Notes: a model not told the origin generated them from the letters alone. DNA of 64,000 nucleotides from Streptomyces atratus (GCF_014648655.1 NZ_BMRN01000003.1:62001-126000), one strand, 5' to 3'. Counted from the stretch's first letter, positions 25,873 through 34,754 are shown. Numbers and translations are program-made.

Positions 25873-26877
25873 TTATCGGGCGTTGCGTATCCCGAGAATG
25901 TATGTCGCAGTAAGCGCAACGGCACGGTCTTCGTCATGTGACAGATCTGCGAGGGCACGTGACGCTGTGACCCCCGGGATATCCGCGAGCGCCTGTGCCA
26001 GCCGTCGACGTACGGACGATTCAACGGTGCCGTGGGCGAGGCCATCGACGAGCCCGGTAGCGATCTGCTCCGCCAACGCGGGACGACTCGCCAGCGCGCT
26101 CAGCGCATCGGCTGCATCGACGTCGTTCGTCTCCTCGACGACCATATCGATGAGCGTCGGGATCGCGTCGGCTGCTCCACGTGCCCCGAGCGCCAGAGCT
26201 GCATACCTGCGGACCACGATGTCGGGGTTCGTGAGGGCGTCCTGCAGCAGTGCGGTCGCCTCACCGTTCGGAATCTCGGCGATGGACTGGACGGCACGTT
26301 TCCGCACCTCGGCCACTGGTGAGCCGAGGCCCTCCGCCAGCAGTGCCAATGCGCCATCGCCCGATTGCGCCAGAGCCCATCGAAGGGCTCCGGCGACGTT
26401 CGGGTCCGTCTCGCTCAGCGCTGCCTCGACCAGTGCTTCCACCGGCACCGGAGCCTCTTCGATCGAGGACAAGGCCGCGCGCTGGCGCGTCCCAGCGCTC
26501 TTCGACCCCAACGCCTGGAGGAGTGCGACGATCTGGAGGACGTCCTCCCAGCCGGCGGGTTCCGCGGCACCGATCCGACAGAGTCGCGTGAGCAGCTCCG
26601 TCTCACCCGCAATGCGTTCTCGCGTCCGGCGGATGAGGTCGTCGACGAGCTCTGAGGGCGTGAAGCCCTGATCATCGAGCGCGCGCCTGACGTCACGCAG
26701 CGACAGCCCCAATGACCGCAGGCTCTCGATATGGAAGATCCGTCGGATGTCCTCGCTGGAGTACTCCCGATAGCCGGCGTCGGTACGACCCGTTGGCCGC
26801 ACCAGGCCGAGCGAGTCGTAATGCCTGAGCATGCGGGCGCTGACCCCGGACCGTCGTGCGACATCACCGATCAACAC
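25873..26877 (-). CDS. MerR-family regulator fused to HEAT repeats
   Basis: A 334-residue protein. Residues 1-70 are a canonical MerR winged helix (IGDVARRSGVSARMLRHYDS, GYREYSSEDIRR), followed by the dimerisation helix (about 75-115), and then, instead of a usual metal- or drug-binding domain, a HEAT-repeat superhelix (about 125-330; e.g. SPVAEVRKRAVQSIAEI, NPDIVVRRYAALALGARGA). HEAT repeats bind proteins or nucleic acids, so the inducing signal may be macromolecular. It starts 6 bases after the upstream HEAT gene and shares its promoter. Confidence 0.83.
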   Translation of the reverse strand: MLIGDVARRSGVSARMLRHYDSLGLVRPTGRTDAGYREYSSEDIRRIFHIESLRSLGLSLRDVRRALDDQGFTPSELVDDLIRRTRERIAGETELLTRLCRIGAAEPAGWEDVLQIVALLQALGSKSAGTRQRAALSSIEEAPVPVEALVEAALSETDPNVAGALRWALAQSGDGALALLAEGLGSPVAEVRKRAVQSIAEIPNGEATALLQDALTNPDIVVRRYAALALGARGAADAIPTLIDMVVEETNDVDAADALSALASRPALAEQIATGLVDGLAHGTVESSVRRRLAQALADIPGVTASRALADLSHDEDRAVALTATYILGIRNAR

Positions 26878-26883
26878 TGCCCA

Positions 26884-27552
26884 TCACCCCTCCTGGCCCG
26901 CCCCGCCGAGGGCTACGGTGCGCTTCGCCTCCTCGATCGCGAACTCGAATCCGGCATCCGGGTCGCGCAACAGCCTTTCCGTGGCGAACGCGTGCGCGCG
27001 CACGCGAGGGTCGAGATCCGTCATCGCAGCGCGCAGAGTTGGCAGAATCACCTCACCGAGAGCGATCAGTGCCCGGCTGAGGCTCAGCTGCGTCTCACGT
27101 TCGCCGCGTCCGAGCTGTGTCGACAACACCGCCGCCAACTCGGGGTCTTCACCTTCGGGCACGAGCACGACCGCTGCCCGCCAAGCGCTCCGCGCCACCT
27201 CATCGTCGGCGTCGGACAGAAGCGCCCGTGTGATCGCCGGCCACGCTTGCCGATCCCCGATCTTGGACAGCGTGTGCAACGCCTGGCTCCGTGCCTGCGC
27301 ACGCTCCGAGCGGACTTCATCGAGAAGCTCCGGGACCGTCATTGATGCTGAGTGGCGGGTGAGTGCCCATGTAAGCATTTCGCGCACATAGAACTCGGGT
27401 TCGATCGCGCATCGTTCGATGAGCTTGCCGATGAACCGCGGGTCCGGGGTCGTGCCGACCGCCAGCGCTGCCCGCAGCCGCACTGACGAGCGGCTGTCCT
27501 CCAGCCCCTGGAGAGCTCGCATCGTTTCCGTGTCCTGTTTCGGCAGGGCCAT
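26884..27552 (-). CDS. HEAT-repeat protein
   Basis: A 222-residue all-helical protein with about five HEAT-like units (SSVRLRAALAVGT, EPEFYVREMLTWALTR, SQALHTLSKIGDRQAW, DDEVARSAWRAAVVLV, DPRVRAHAFATERLL), the same repeat style as the C-terminal half of the MerR gene product that follows. ATG 27552 has a perfect AAGGAGGT (27560-27567) at 7-base spacing. The two proteins are likely partners: a free HEAT protein and a HEAT-sensing regulator. Confidence 0.8.
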   Translation of the reverse strand: MALPKQDTETMRALQGLEDSRSSVRLRAALAVGTTPDPRFIGKLIERCAIEPEFYVREMLTWALTRHSASMTVPELLDEVRSERAQARSQALHTLSKIGDRQAWPAITRALLSDADDEVARSAWRAAVVLVPEGEDPELAAVLSTQLGRGERETQLSLSRALIALGEVILPTLRAAMTDLDPRVRAHAFATERLLRDPDAGFEFAIEEAKRTVALGGAGQEG

Positions 27553-27563
27553 CGGGACCACCT

Positions 27564-27599
27564 CCTTGACACAGTGAAGACCTTGTCACTGTGTCAAGG
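27564..27599 (-). promoter_or_regulatory. perfect 14-bp inverted repeat: MerR-type operator overlapping the Shine-Dalgarno
   Basis: CCTTGACACAGTGA (27564-27577) and TCACTGTGTCAAGG (27586-27599) are exact inverted copies around an 8-base centre. Read leftward, TTGACC (27603-27598) and TTCACT (27578-27573) are 19 bp apart, the spacing typical of MerR-activated promoters. The left arm shares bases with the AAGGAGGT ribosome site of the HEAT gene. Confidence 0.7.
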
Positions 27600-27750
27600 T
27601 CAAGCGGGGCCGCGCCGCTTGATCAGCAGGCACCCTCTGCCCACCGAGTTCGGTGCGTGTCAGGTCGGATGAGACGTGCGTGACGATATGAGGCACTTTC
27701 ATGTGTGCGCCTGGATCACGCAACGTCGCGAATCACGAGTCGTGACACAG

Positions 27751-27904
27751 GCGCTCAGCTTGTGTGGGCGGAGTTGATCAGCCAGGTCCAGTGGTCGGCT
27801 GCCTGTGGGGTGCGGAGTTTCGAGCGGGCCCAGCCCAGTGTCTGCTTGATCATTCTGAAGGTGCGTTCGAGGTCGGAGGGACGCCAGAGGGCTTCCGGGG
27901 CTGC
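27751..27904 (-). pseudogene. transposase gene remnant
   Basis: The reverse strand encodes EALWRPSDLERTFRMIKQTL, then GWARSKLRTPQAADHWTWLI and NSAHT, a C-terminal segment typical of DDE transposases of the kind with a W-x-DLE-RTFR-x-IKQTLGW motif. It ends in a premature TGA, and similarity seems to resume in another frame. No N-terminal catalytic region or terminal repeats remain. It abuts the stop codon of the enoyl-CoA hydratase gene. Confidence 0.65.
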
Positions 27905-28735
27905 TCACACCCCCCGGTACTTCGGCGTACGCCGTTCAACGAAGCTCGCCACGCCCTCGTTGGCGTCCTGCGTCGTCATGTTGATCTCCTGGGCCATTGC
28001 TTCCGCCGCGAAAGCCGTCGCGCGGTCGGAGTCCAGGGAGGCGTTCACCAGTTGTTTGGTGAGGACGATCGCGCGGGTCGGGCCGTCGGCCAGGCGCTGG
28101 GCCCACGCGCGGGCCGTCGCCGTCAGTTCCTCGTCCGGGACCACCCGGTTGACCAGACCCAGACGCTCCGCCTCCCTCGCCGCGAGCGAGTCGCCGAAGA
28201 ACATCAGCTCCTTGGCGCGCTGCGGGCCGATCAGGCGCGGCAGCAGATACGCGCCGCCGCCGTCGGGCACGAGGCCGCGGCGTACGAACACCTCGATGAA
28301 CCTCGCCGAGTCGGCGGCCAGCACCAGATCACAGGCGAAGGCGAGGTGTGCGCCGATACCGGCCGCCGTGCCGTTGACGGCCGCGATCACCGGCTTCTCG
28401 CAATCCAGGACCGCGGCGATCAGGCGCTGCGCGCCGAGCCGGATCGTACGGGCGACATCGCCCGGCACCCGGTCGCCCGTCGCCGGCGCGCCCCGCAGGT
28501 CGGCGCCCGCGCAGAAACCACGGCCGGTGGCCGTGAGGACGACGGCCCGGACCGCCGGGTCGGCGGAGGCCTCGGCGAGCAGGGCGATGACGCGCTCCCG
28601 CTGGTCCCAGGTGACGGCGTTCATCGCTTCGGGACGGTTGAGCGTGATCCAGGAGACGCCGTTGTCAGTGGCGTGGAGTACCAATGAGTCAAGCGGGTCG
28701 GTGGACTCGGTGGTGTCTTCGGGGGAGGACGGCAT
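27905..28735 (-). CDS. enoyl-CoA hydratase/isomerase family protein
   Basis: A 276-residue crotonase-fold protein. The oxyanion-hole segment GRGFCAGADLRG and the second conserved block AAVNGTAAGIGAHLAFACDL are present; IEVFVRRGLVPDGGGAYLLP follows, with Asp at the position where classic hydratases have a catalytic Glu in the second turn, so hydratase versus isomerase or hydrolase activity is open. ATG 28735 has AGGAG at 7-base spacing. It follows the CoA ligase gene by 67 bases in the operator 5a/5b operon. The 3' end abuts a transposase remnant. Confidence 0.85.
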   Translation of the reverse strand: MPSSPEDTTESTDPLDSLVLHATDNGVSWITLNRPEAMNAVTWDQRERVIALLAEASADPAVRAVVLTATGRGFCAGADLRGAPATGDRVPGDVARTIRLGAQRLIAAVLDCEKPVIAAVNGTAAGIGAHLAFACDLVLAADSARFIEVFVRRGLVPDGGGAYLLPRLIGPQRAKELMFFGDSLAAREAERLGLVNRVVPDEELTATARAWAQRLADGPTRAIVLTKQLVNASLDSDRATAFAAEAMAQEINMTTQDANEGVASFVERRTPKYRGV

Positions 28736-28802
28736 GAGGCAGCTCCTGGGTAGGTGGGCCGGCCGGTGGCGCGGCCGTCGAGGCGGTCGGCGGGGTGACC
28801 GG

Positions 28803-31031
28803 TCAGCGGCAGACGGCGAGCGCGTCCAGCGCCACCGCACCCTGCCCGCGCCCCAGCACCATCAGCGGGTTGATGTCCAGTTCGGCGAGGTCGTCGCCCA
28901 GCTCCAGGGCCATTCGCTGCACCCGCAGCACGACCTCGACGAGCGCGTCCACATCCACCGGCGGACCGCCGCGTACGCCCTCCAGCAGGGCCCGGCCGCG
29001 CAGTTCGCCCAGCATCGACCGCGCCTGATCCTCACCGAAGGGCGGCACGCGCACCGCCGCGTCGTGCAGCACCTCGACCAGTACACCCCCGAGTCCGACC
29101 GTCACCGTCGGTCCGAACAGCGCGTCCTGCGTGACACCCACCATCATCTCGACACCCCGCTCGACCATCTGGCAGACCAGGATGCCGTCCAGCTCGACGC
29201 CCTCGTACCGTGCGATGTCGGTCAGTTCGCGGTACGCGTCGCGCACCTGGCTGGCGGAGGTGAGCCCGACCTTGACCAGGCCCAGCTCGGTCTTGTGGGC
29301 GAGCCGGGCGCCCGACGCCTTCATGACGACCGGGTAGCCGACCAGCCCCGCGGCCCGGACGGACGCCGCGGCGCTCGTCACCAGCTGCTCGCGCGGAACG
29401 CGGATTCCGTACGCCCGCAGCAGCTGCTTCGCCGCGTGCTCACTCATCTGGTGGCCCGGGCGCATCAGTGCCTGCGCCTTGCGGAACGAGGGCGACGGCG
29501 TGCGGGGCGCCTCGTCGAAGGGGGAGCGGTAGGAGGCGGCGAACCGGTGGTGGTCCAGATAGGCCTTCACGGCGGTGATGCAGTTGCCGAAGGTACGGAA
29601 GGTGGCGACGCGGGACGAGCCGAGCAGCGTCGTACGGTACGCGTCCTCCGTACCGACGGGCGATCCCCACACCACGCACACCAGCTTGTCCGTGGCCTCC
29701 GCCGCGTCCACCAGGTCCTGCGCGAGCCTGTCGCTCATCGGGGGGAAGGGGCCGGTGATCGGACAGATCAGCACCCCGACGGCGGGGTCGGCGAGGATCG
29801 CGTCGATGATCTTCCGTCCGCGCCAGTCGCCGACCGGATGGCCGCCGTTGTCGACCGGGTTCGCCACGTTCAGATATCCGGGGATCCACTCGTGCAGCTC
29901 GCGCTGCTTCTCCTCGGACAGGGTGGGGATCTTCAGCCCCGCGCCGGTCGCCAGGTCCGAGAAGTGCGCGCCCGTGCCGCCCGAGATCGAATACACGACG
30001 ACCCCGTCGGCCTGCGGCTTCCGCGCCCGGGCCAGCAGGGCCGCGGTGTCCTGGAGTTCGTCGAGCCCGTCCACCCGGATCACGCCGAACTGTCGCATCG
30101 CTGCGTCCACCACCTGGTCGGCGCCGGTCAGCTTGCCGGTGTGCGAGGCGGCCATCCTGGCCCCCGTCTCCGTGCGCCCCACCTTGACCGCGACCACCGG
30201 AACGCCGGCCCGCGCCGCCCGGTCCGCGGCCAGCAGAAAGGAGCGCCCGTCCTTCAGCCCCTCCACGTAGCAGGCGATGGCCCCGACCTCCGGGCGCTGT
30301 GAGAAGTACGAGATGAAGTCGGCGGTCTCCAGATCCGCCTCGTTGCCCGTGGGCGCCCAGTGCGAGAGCCGCACGCCGAGCTCCTGAAGGGTGTAGACGG
30401 GGCGCCCCTGGTGACCGGACTGAGTGATCAGCGCGATGGCCGGCCCGTCCAGATCGTCCCGGAACTCCTCGAAGGCGTTGAGGTTGGTGTTCGGCCCGAG
30501 CAGCCGCAGCCCGGACCGCTCCACCGCCGCGGCCAACCGCGCCTGGGCGGCGGCGCCCTCCTCACCGGTCTCGGCGAACCCGGAGGCGAAGGCCACGGCG
30601 AACTTCACCTTGGACTGCGCGAGCTCCTCGATCACCGGGAGCGGATCACCGACCAGCAGCACGGCCAGATCGACCTGCTCCGGCAGGTCCGCGACGGAAG
30701 GAGAACAGGCCCGCCCGAACACGGACTCCCGGCTGGGATGCACGGGATACAGCCGCGCCCCGACCCGCTCGGCCCAGCCGATCAGCTGTCGGGTGATCCC
30801 GGTATTGGGCCGCCCCTCGGTGTCGGACGCGCCGATGACGGCGACGGACTCGGGCCGGAAGAACCGGTCCAGATCCGGCACGGGCGCGTGCAGCGGGCGG
30901 CCGCTGACATCGAGATCGCCCTCCGCGGCGGCGGCCGTCATGCTGTGGACGATGGCATGCGGCTCTTCGCCGCAGGCCACCACCCTGGCGCGGAAGTCGG
31001 TGGTGAGGGTGCCGTGAGTCGATCCAAGCAT
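28803..31031 (-). CDS. ADP-forming-type acyl-CoA synthetase (fused alpha-beta)
   Basis: A 742-residue fused nucleoside-diphosphate-forming acyl-CoA synthetase: CoA-binding Rossmann domain (about 50-145, RFFRPESVAVIGASDTEGRP), two succinyl-CoA-ligase flavodoxin-like domains (ALITQSGHQGRPVYT; YSISGGTGAHFSDLA) and a C-terminal ATP-grasp domain (about 510-742, HKTELGLVKVGL). It would activate an acid using ATP to give ADP. ATG 31031 is chosen because the open frame further upstream runs through the two operators. The C-terminal ATP-grasp part looks complete. First gene of an operon with the enoyl-CoA hydratase. Confidence 0.85.
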   Translation of the reverse strand: MLGSTHGTLTTDFRARVVACGEEPHAIVHSMTAAAAEGDLDVSGRPLHAPVPDLDRFFRPESVAVIGASDTEGRPNTGITRQLIGWAERVGARLYPVHPSRESVFGRACSPSVADLPEQVDLAVLLVGDPLPVIEELAQSKVKFAVAFASGFAETGEEGAAAQARLAAAVERSGLRLLGPNTNLNAFEEFRDDLDGPAIALITQSGHQGRPVYTLQELGVRLSHWAPTGNEADLETADFISYFSQRPEVGAIACYVEGLKDGRSFLLAADRAARAGVPVVAVKVGRTETGARMAASHTGKLTGADQVVDAAMRQFGVIRVDGLDELQDTAALLARARKPQADGVVVYSISGGTGAHFSDLATGAGLKIPTLSEEKQRELHEWIPGYLNVANPVDNGGHPVGDWRGRKIIDAILADPAVGVLICPITGPFPPMSDRLAQDLVDAAEATDKLVCVVWGSPVGTEDAYRTTLLGSSRVATFRTFGNCITAVKAYLDHHRFAASYRSPFDEAPRTPSPSFRKAQALMRPGHQMSEHAAKQLLRAYGIRVPREQLVTSAAASVRAAGLVGYPVVMKASGARLAHKTELGLVKVGLTSASQVRDAYRELTDIARYEGVELDGILVCQMVERGVEMMVGVTQDALFGPTVTVGLGGVLVEVLHDAAVRVPPFGEDQARSMLGELRGRALLEGVRGGPPVDVDALVEVVLRVQRMALELGDDLAELDINPLMVLGRGQGAVALDALAVCR

Positions 31032-31088
31032 CGTTCCGCCCACTCCTGCTCGAGGTCCGTCGGGTGATCGTGACCGGCCAGCCGAAAG

Positions 31089-31103
31089 CTGACGCTCTGT
31101 CAG
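31089..31103. promoter_or_regulatory. regulon operator 5a (CTGACG-N3-TGTCAG)
   Basis: CTGACGCTCTGTCAG, 57 bases upstream of the CoA ligase start. It is the proximal member of a tandem pair. Confidence 0.75.
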
Positions 31104-31112
31104 GTTACTGAA

Positions 31113-31127
31113 CTGACGGCCCGTCAG
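31113..31127. promoter_or_regulatory. regulon operator 5b (perfect dyad CTGACG-GCC-CGTCAG)
   Basis: The centre lies 24 bp from the centre of operator 5a, so the two sites are close to two helical turns apart. It is the only tandem pair in the set. Confidence 0.8.
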
Positions 31128-31225
31128 GAATGGGTGTGCAGGCAAAGGCTGATCCGGACGCATGGACATCCACTCCGGATTCCGGGACATGGCCCGCATG
31201 CGGGGCGCCGGGACAGGCTTCTCGT

Positions 31226-32098
31226 ATGACACAGGAAGCACAGAACACTCGTACAGACCGGCCCGTACTCGTCATCGGAGGTACCGGAAAGACCGGACGC
31301 AGGGTCGTGGACCGGCTGCGGGAACAAGGGGTGGAGACGCGGGTGGCGTCGCGGTCCGGGGAGACACCGTTCGACTGGGACGACCGGGGGACCTGGGAGG
31401 CGGCGCTGGAGGGGGTCGCGGCGGCGTACATCGTTCCGCTGGACCTCGCTCCCTCCCGGACCCCCGCGCTGGTGGAGCAGGCCGTGGCGGGCGGGGTCGG
31501 GAGGCTGGTGCTGCTGTCCGCCCGGGGCGCCGACGTGCCGGGGTACTTCGGGGATTCCTACGACGGGACCGGGCCGCACCTGGAGGGGGAGATCGCGGTG
31601 CGGGCCTCGGGGGTGCCGTGGACGATCCTGCGGCCCGGCTGGTTCGCGCAGAACTTCAGCGAGGGAGTCTTCCGCGACGGGGTGATCGGCGGTGAGCTGG
31701 CGCTGCCCGCCGGGGACGGGGCCGCCGCGTTCGTCGACGCGGACGACATCGCGGACGTCGCCGTCGCCGCGCTCACCCGGCCCGGCCACGAGGGCCAGGT
31801 GTACGAGCTGTCCGGGCCGCGGGCGCTCACCGTCGACGACGCGCTGGCCGAGATCGCGAAGGCCACCGGGCAGCGGGCCGGGTACGTCCCGGTCCCCGAG
31901 CAGGAGTTCGTGGCGGGACTGGTCGCCCAGGGGATGTCCCCCGAGGAAGCGGCGCTGTGGACGGACGCGATGAAGCCGATCCGTACGAGCCAGGAGGCTC
32001 CGGTCGTCGACGGAGTGCAGCGTGCGCTGGGGCGCGCGCCGCGGGACTTCGGCACGTTCGTGCGCAAGGCGGCCGACGCGGGAGCCTGGACCGGCTGA
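31226..32098 (+). CDS. NmrA-like NAD(P)-binding epimerase/reductase
   Basis: A 290-residue atypical SDR: VLVIGGTGKTGRRVVDRL (about 17-34) is the GxxGxxG Rossmann motif, followed by VASRSGETPFDW and the NmrA-type WTILRPGWFAQNF. There is no Tyr-x3-Lys pair, as in NmrA/ergot-type oxidoreductases and redox sensors. ATG 31226 gives the family start. It is convergent with an AraC regulator, a frequent pairing in Streptomyces, which suggests that regulator acts on it. Confidence 0.82.
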   Translation: MTQEAQNTRTDRPVLVIGGTGKTGRRVVDRLREQGVETRVASRSGETPFDWDDRGTWEAALEGVAAAYIVPLDLAPSRTPALVEQAVAGGVGRLVLLSARGADVPGYFGDSYDGTGPHLEGEIAVRASGVPWTILRPGWFAQNFSEGVFRDGVIGGELALPAGDGAAAFVDADDIADVAVAALTRPGHEGQVYELSGPRALTVDDALAEIAKATGQRAGYVPVPEQEFVAGLVAQGMSPEEAALWTDAMKPIRTSQEAPVVDGVQRALGRAPRDFGTFVRKAADAGAWTG

Positions 32099-32100
32099 GC

Positions 32101-32165
32101 CCGGGGCCCGGGGCCCGGGGATCCGGGGATCCGGGGATCCGGGCCCCGGCGATCCGGGGAGGGGA
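32101..32165. repeat. GC-rich tandem microrepeat in convergent spacer
   Basis: Repeats of CGGGGCC are followed by three copies of CCGGGGAT and a return to GGGCCCCGG. The segment can fold into long GC hairpins and probably serves as a bidirectional terminator between the NmrA and AraC genes. Confidence 0.65.
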
Positions 32166-32178
32166 AAGGGGCGGGGCG

Positions 32179-33168
32179 TCAGCCTGCCGGGGCCTCCCGG
32201 TCCAGTTCGCCCCGTACCGCCGGCTCGCGGCGGTACGCGCTCGGGCTGACGCCCCGGACCCGCTTGAACGCCGCGCTGAAGCCGAACGCGTCGGCGTACC
32301 CCACCCGGCGGGCCACCGCCGCCACCGTCAGTTCCTGGCGGCTCAGCAGATCGGTGGCGAGCGTCATGCGCCATTCGGTCAGATACGCCACCGGGCCCTC
32401 CCCGACCAGTTCGGTGAACCGTTTGGCGAACGTGGTGCGCGAGACCCCGGCCCGTGCCGCCAGCTCGGCCGTCGTCCACGGATGCGCCGGCTCCTCGTGC
32501 ATGGCACGCAGCGCCGGGCCTGCCACCTCGTCGCCGAGCGCGCGGTACCACATGGGCGGGGCCGCCTCCGGACGGTCGAACCAGTCGCGCAGGGTGCACA
32601 CCAGCAGCCAGTCCAGCAGCCGGTCCAGCACGATCTGCCGGCCCGGCCGCACCCTGCCGATCTGCGCCTCCAGATAGTCGCGCAGCGGTGAACAGTCCTC
32701 TTCGTCCGGTACGACGAGCACCGGAGGAAGGACCCGGAGCAGCCGCCGCGGAACCTCGGCGTGCACGTCGAAGGCGGCGGCCAGCAGCACGGTGGGGCCG
32801 GTGAGTTCGTCCGGCGGTGCCGGGTCGTTACCCGGTCCCGCGTCCCAGCGCACCTCTCGTACGGACGCACCCGGGCCCGGGCCCGGGCCCGTACCCGTGG
32901 CCGGGTCGTCGGTGAAGACGAACGGGGCCGGCCCCCGTACGATCGCCGCCTCGCCGACCCGCACCCGGCGCGCCGTACCGTCGCCGCCCCGGCCCCCATC
33001 CCCGTTCCCGTCCTCCGGGATGATCCAGCCCTCGCCGCGCAGCGGCACGCACAGGGTCAGATACGCGCCGTCCGTGAACCTCAGCGACCACGGCGGCCAC
33101 AGCACCGAGCGGCCGAAGAGCGCCCCCTTCCCCCGCACACCACGCAACAACTCGTCGAACACGTCCAT
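32179..33168 (-). CDS. AraC-family regulator with cupin sensor domain
   Basis: A 329-residue protein with a cupin_6-type N-terminal domain (about 5-200, DVFDELLRGVRGKGALFG, IVLDRLLDWLLVCTLRDWF) and a C-terminal AraC double helix-turn-helix (about 225-320, TTAELAARAGVSRTTFAKRF, VARRVGYADAFGFSAAFKR). ATG 33168 starts at the family N-terminus MDVFDEL. This family typically regulates a neighbouring oxidoreductase, here probably the convergent NmrA gene. Confidence 0.88.
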   Translation of the reverse strand: MDVFDELLRGVRGKGALFGRSVLWPPWSLRFTDGAYLTLCVPLRGEGWIIPEDGNGDGGRGGDGTARRVRVGEAAIVRGPAPFVFTDDPATGTGPGPGPGASVREVRWDAGPGNDPAPPDELTGPTVLLAAAFDVHAEVPRRLLRVLPPVLVVPDEEDCSPLRDYLEAQIGRVRPGRQIVLDRLLDWLLVCTLRDWFDRPEAAPPMWYRALGDEVAGPALRAMHEEPAHPWTTAELAARAGVSRTTFAKRFTELVGEGPVAYLTEWRMTLATDLLSRQELTVAAVARRVGYADAFGFSAAFKRVRGVSPSAYRREPAVRGELDREAPAG

Positions 33169-33307
33169 GCGCCAACGGTACGTACACGGGGCGGCGGACC
33201 GGCCGGACAACGTCGCCGTACAACCTCCTGGTGATCTTGAATGTCCAACCGACAGGCCGAATTTCCGGCCGTCGCTCACCATCGTCGGTCCATCCCTGGG
33301 GGAATTC

Positions 33308-34678
33308 ATGAGACCTGTATCCGTCCGGCGCACCGCGCGCCTCGGCGCCAGCATCGCCGTGGCCGCCGGGCTGCTGACCGCCGGACTCGCGGCTTCGGCG
33401 TCCGCGTCCGCCGAGGAGCAGTCCGACCAGCTCTGGATCCAGGCGCCCTCCGAGCAGAACCTGCTGCTCGGAGGCAGCGGCGGCGGTGCACCGCAGAGCC
33501 GGTCGCTGGACATCGGGCTCTATCACGACAACGACAACTTCACCGTCACCGACGGCCGGCTCTCGGTCGACATCTCCGGTGTCGCCGGAGTGGCCGATGT
33601 GACCTGGCCCGACAACTGCGCACCGAGCGGAACCACGGCCGTGTGCAGCGTTCCCGTGGTGCCCACCACCGGCGACGACTACACCCCGCAGGTCAACCTC
33701 ACGATCCGTGCCGCGGACGGTGCGACGGCCGGGGCACAGGGGCGTATCACCTACGCGGCCGTGGCCACCGGCGGCCCCTCGGGCACCCTGGAGGCCCCGC
33801 TCGACTCGTTCGACACCACGGTCACGGTCGCCTCGGGGCCGGACCTGTCCCTCGCGGAGATCGCTCCCGTGAAGGGCGCCCGGCCGGGCAGCGTGCACAC
33901 CGTTGCGTTCGCGGTGACGAACAAGGGCGGTGAGCGGTCCGAGGGCTTCACGGCCACGCTCGACGCGTCGTACGGGCTCGACTTCGTCAACGAGTACCCC
34001 GAGTGCACGTACGGGACGACCGGTGGCGACGACTACGCCCCGATGACCCACGCCACCTGCACCTTCGACCGGGTGCTCGAACCGGGTGACACCTATACGC
34101 TGCCCGAGCCGATGCGGCTGGCCCTCGCTCCGCACGCGCTCGCCGAGCGCCTGGACATCAGCGTCGAGCCCGGCAACGGCGCCACCGACCTGGCGGACGA
34201 GGACAACTACACCATCGCCACCTTCAAGGCGGTGAACACGGCGGACTTCGAGGCCACGGGCGCCCGCGTCGCCGGTGGTGCCGGTGAGACCGTCACCGCC
34301 GAACTCGGCTTCCGCAACAACGGACCGGCCTGGCTCGGCAACCTCGGCTCCGGCGACCCCGTCGCGGACGTCGACTTCACCGTCCCCGACGGCGTAACCG
34401 TCACCTCCGCCCCTGCCGACTGCGAGCCGCGGACCCTGAGCGGCGGCTACCACCCGCAGCGGACGGGCGCCCCGCGGTACGTCTGCTCCCTGCCGTACTG
34501 GGCGCTGCCGGACACGGCGCGTTCCTTCCCGTTCCAGCTGCGCGTCGACCGGGTCGTCGCCGACGCCACCGGCCGGGTCGTACTCACCTCCGGTGGCCCC
34601 GGGGGCACGTTCCCGTTCGACCCGAAGCCCGAGAACAACACGGCGAAGGTCGTGGTGAACGCCACGCCCGAGGCGTGA
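33308..34678 (+). CDS. secreted protein with Ig-like/DUF11-type domains
   Basis: A 456-residue protein with a Sec signal peptide (basic RPVSVRRTAR, hydrophobic core, cleavage near ASASA-EEQ, residue 35) and a mature part rich in Asp, Gly and Thr with repeated beta-sandwich blocks: LSVDISGVAGVADVTWPDNC, then LSLAEIAPVKGARPGSVHTV and GETVTAELGFRNNGPAWLG. Paired cysteines in each block suggest disulfides outside the cell. No LPxTG motif or transmembrane anchor is seen, so it is probably released. A strong terminator follows. Confidence 0.78.
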   Translation: MRPVSVRRTARLGASIAVAAGLLTAGLAASASASAEEQSDQLWIQAPSEQNLLLGGSGGGAPQSRSLDIGLYHDNDNFTVTDGRLSVDISGVAGVADVTWPDNCAPSGTTAVCSVPVVPTTGDDYTPQVNLTIRAADGATAGAQGRITYAAVATGGPSGTLEAPLDSFDTTVTVASGPDLSLAEIAPVKGARPGSVHTVAFAVTNKGGERSEGFTATLDASYGLDFVNEYPECTYGTTGGDDYAPMTHATCTFDRVLEPGDTYTLPEPMRLALAPHALAERLDISVEPGNGATDLADEDNYTIATFKAVNTADFEATGARVAGGAGETVTAELGFRNNGPAWLGNLGSGDPVADVDFTVPDGVTVTSAPADCEPRTLSGGYHPQRTGAPRYVCSLPYWALPDTARSFPFQLRVDRVVADATGRVVLTSGGPGGTFPFDPKPENNTAKVVVNATPEA

Positions 34679-34698
34679 CAGACGCTTCACGAACAGGG

Positions 34699-34732
34699 CG
34701 GGGCGCGGCCGGTTTCTCCCGGCCGCGCCCCG
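34699..34732. terminator. bidirectional hairpin terminator
   Basis: A 14-bp perfect stem (CGGGGCGCGGCCGG with its complement) around a TTTCTC loop, between the convergent secreted-protein and monooxygenase genes. Confidence 0.8.
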
Positions 34733-34754
34733 CGCGCGCGTGGGGGCCCGGCGG

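Noticed and set aside
27705..30302. An 865-codon forward open frame
   Set aside because: It is antisense to the enoyl-CoA hydratase and CoA-ligase genes, which have clear domains and operators. The forward translation has no motifs.
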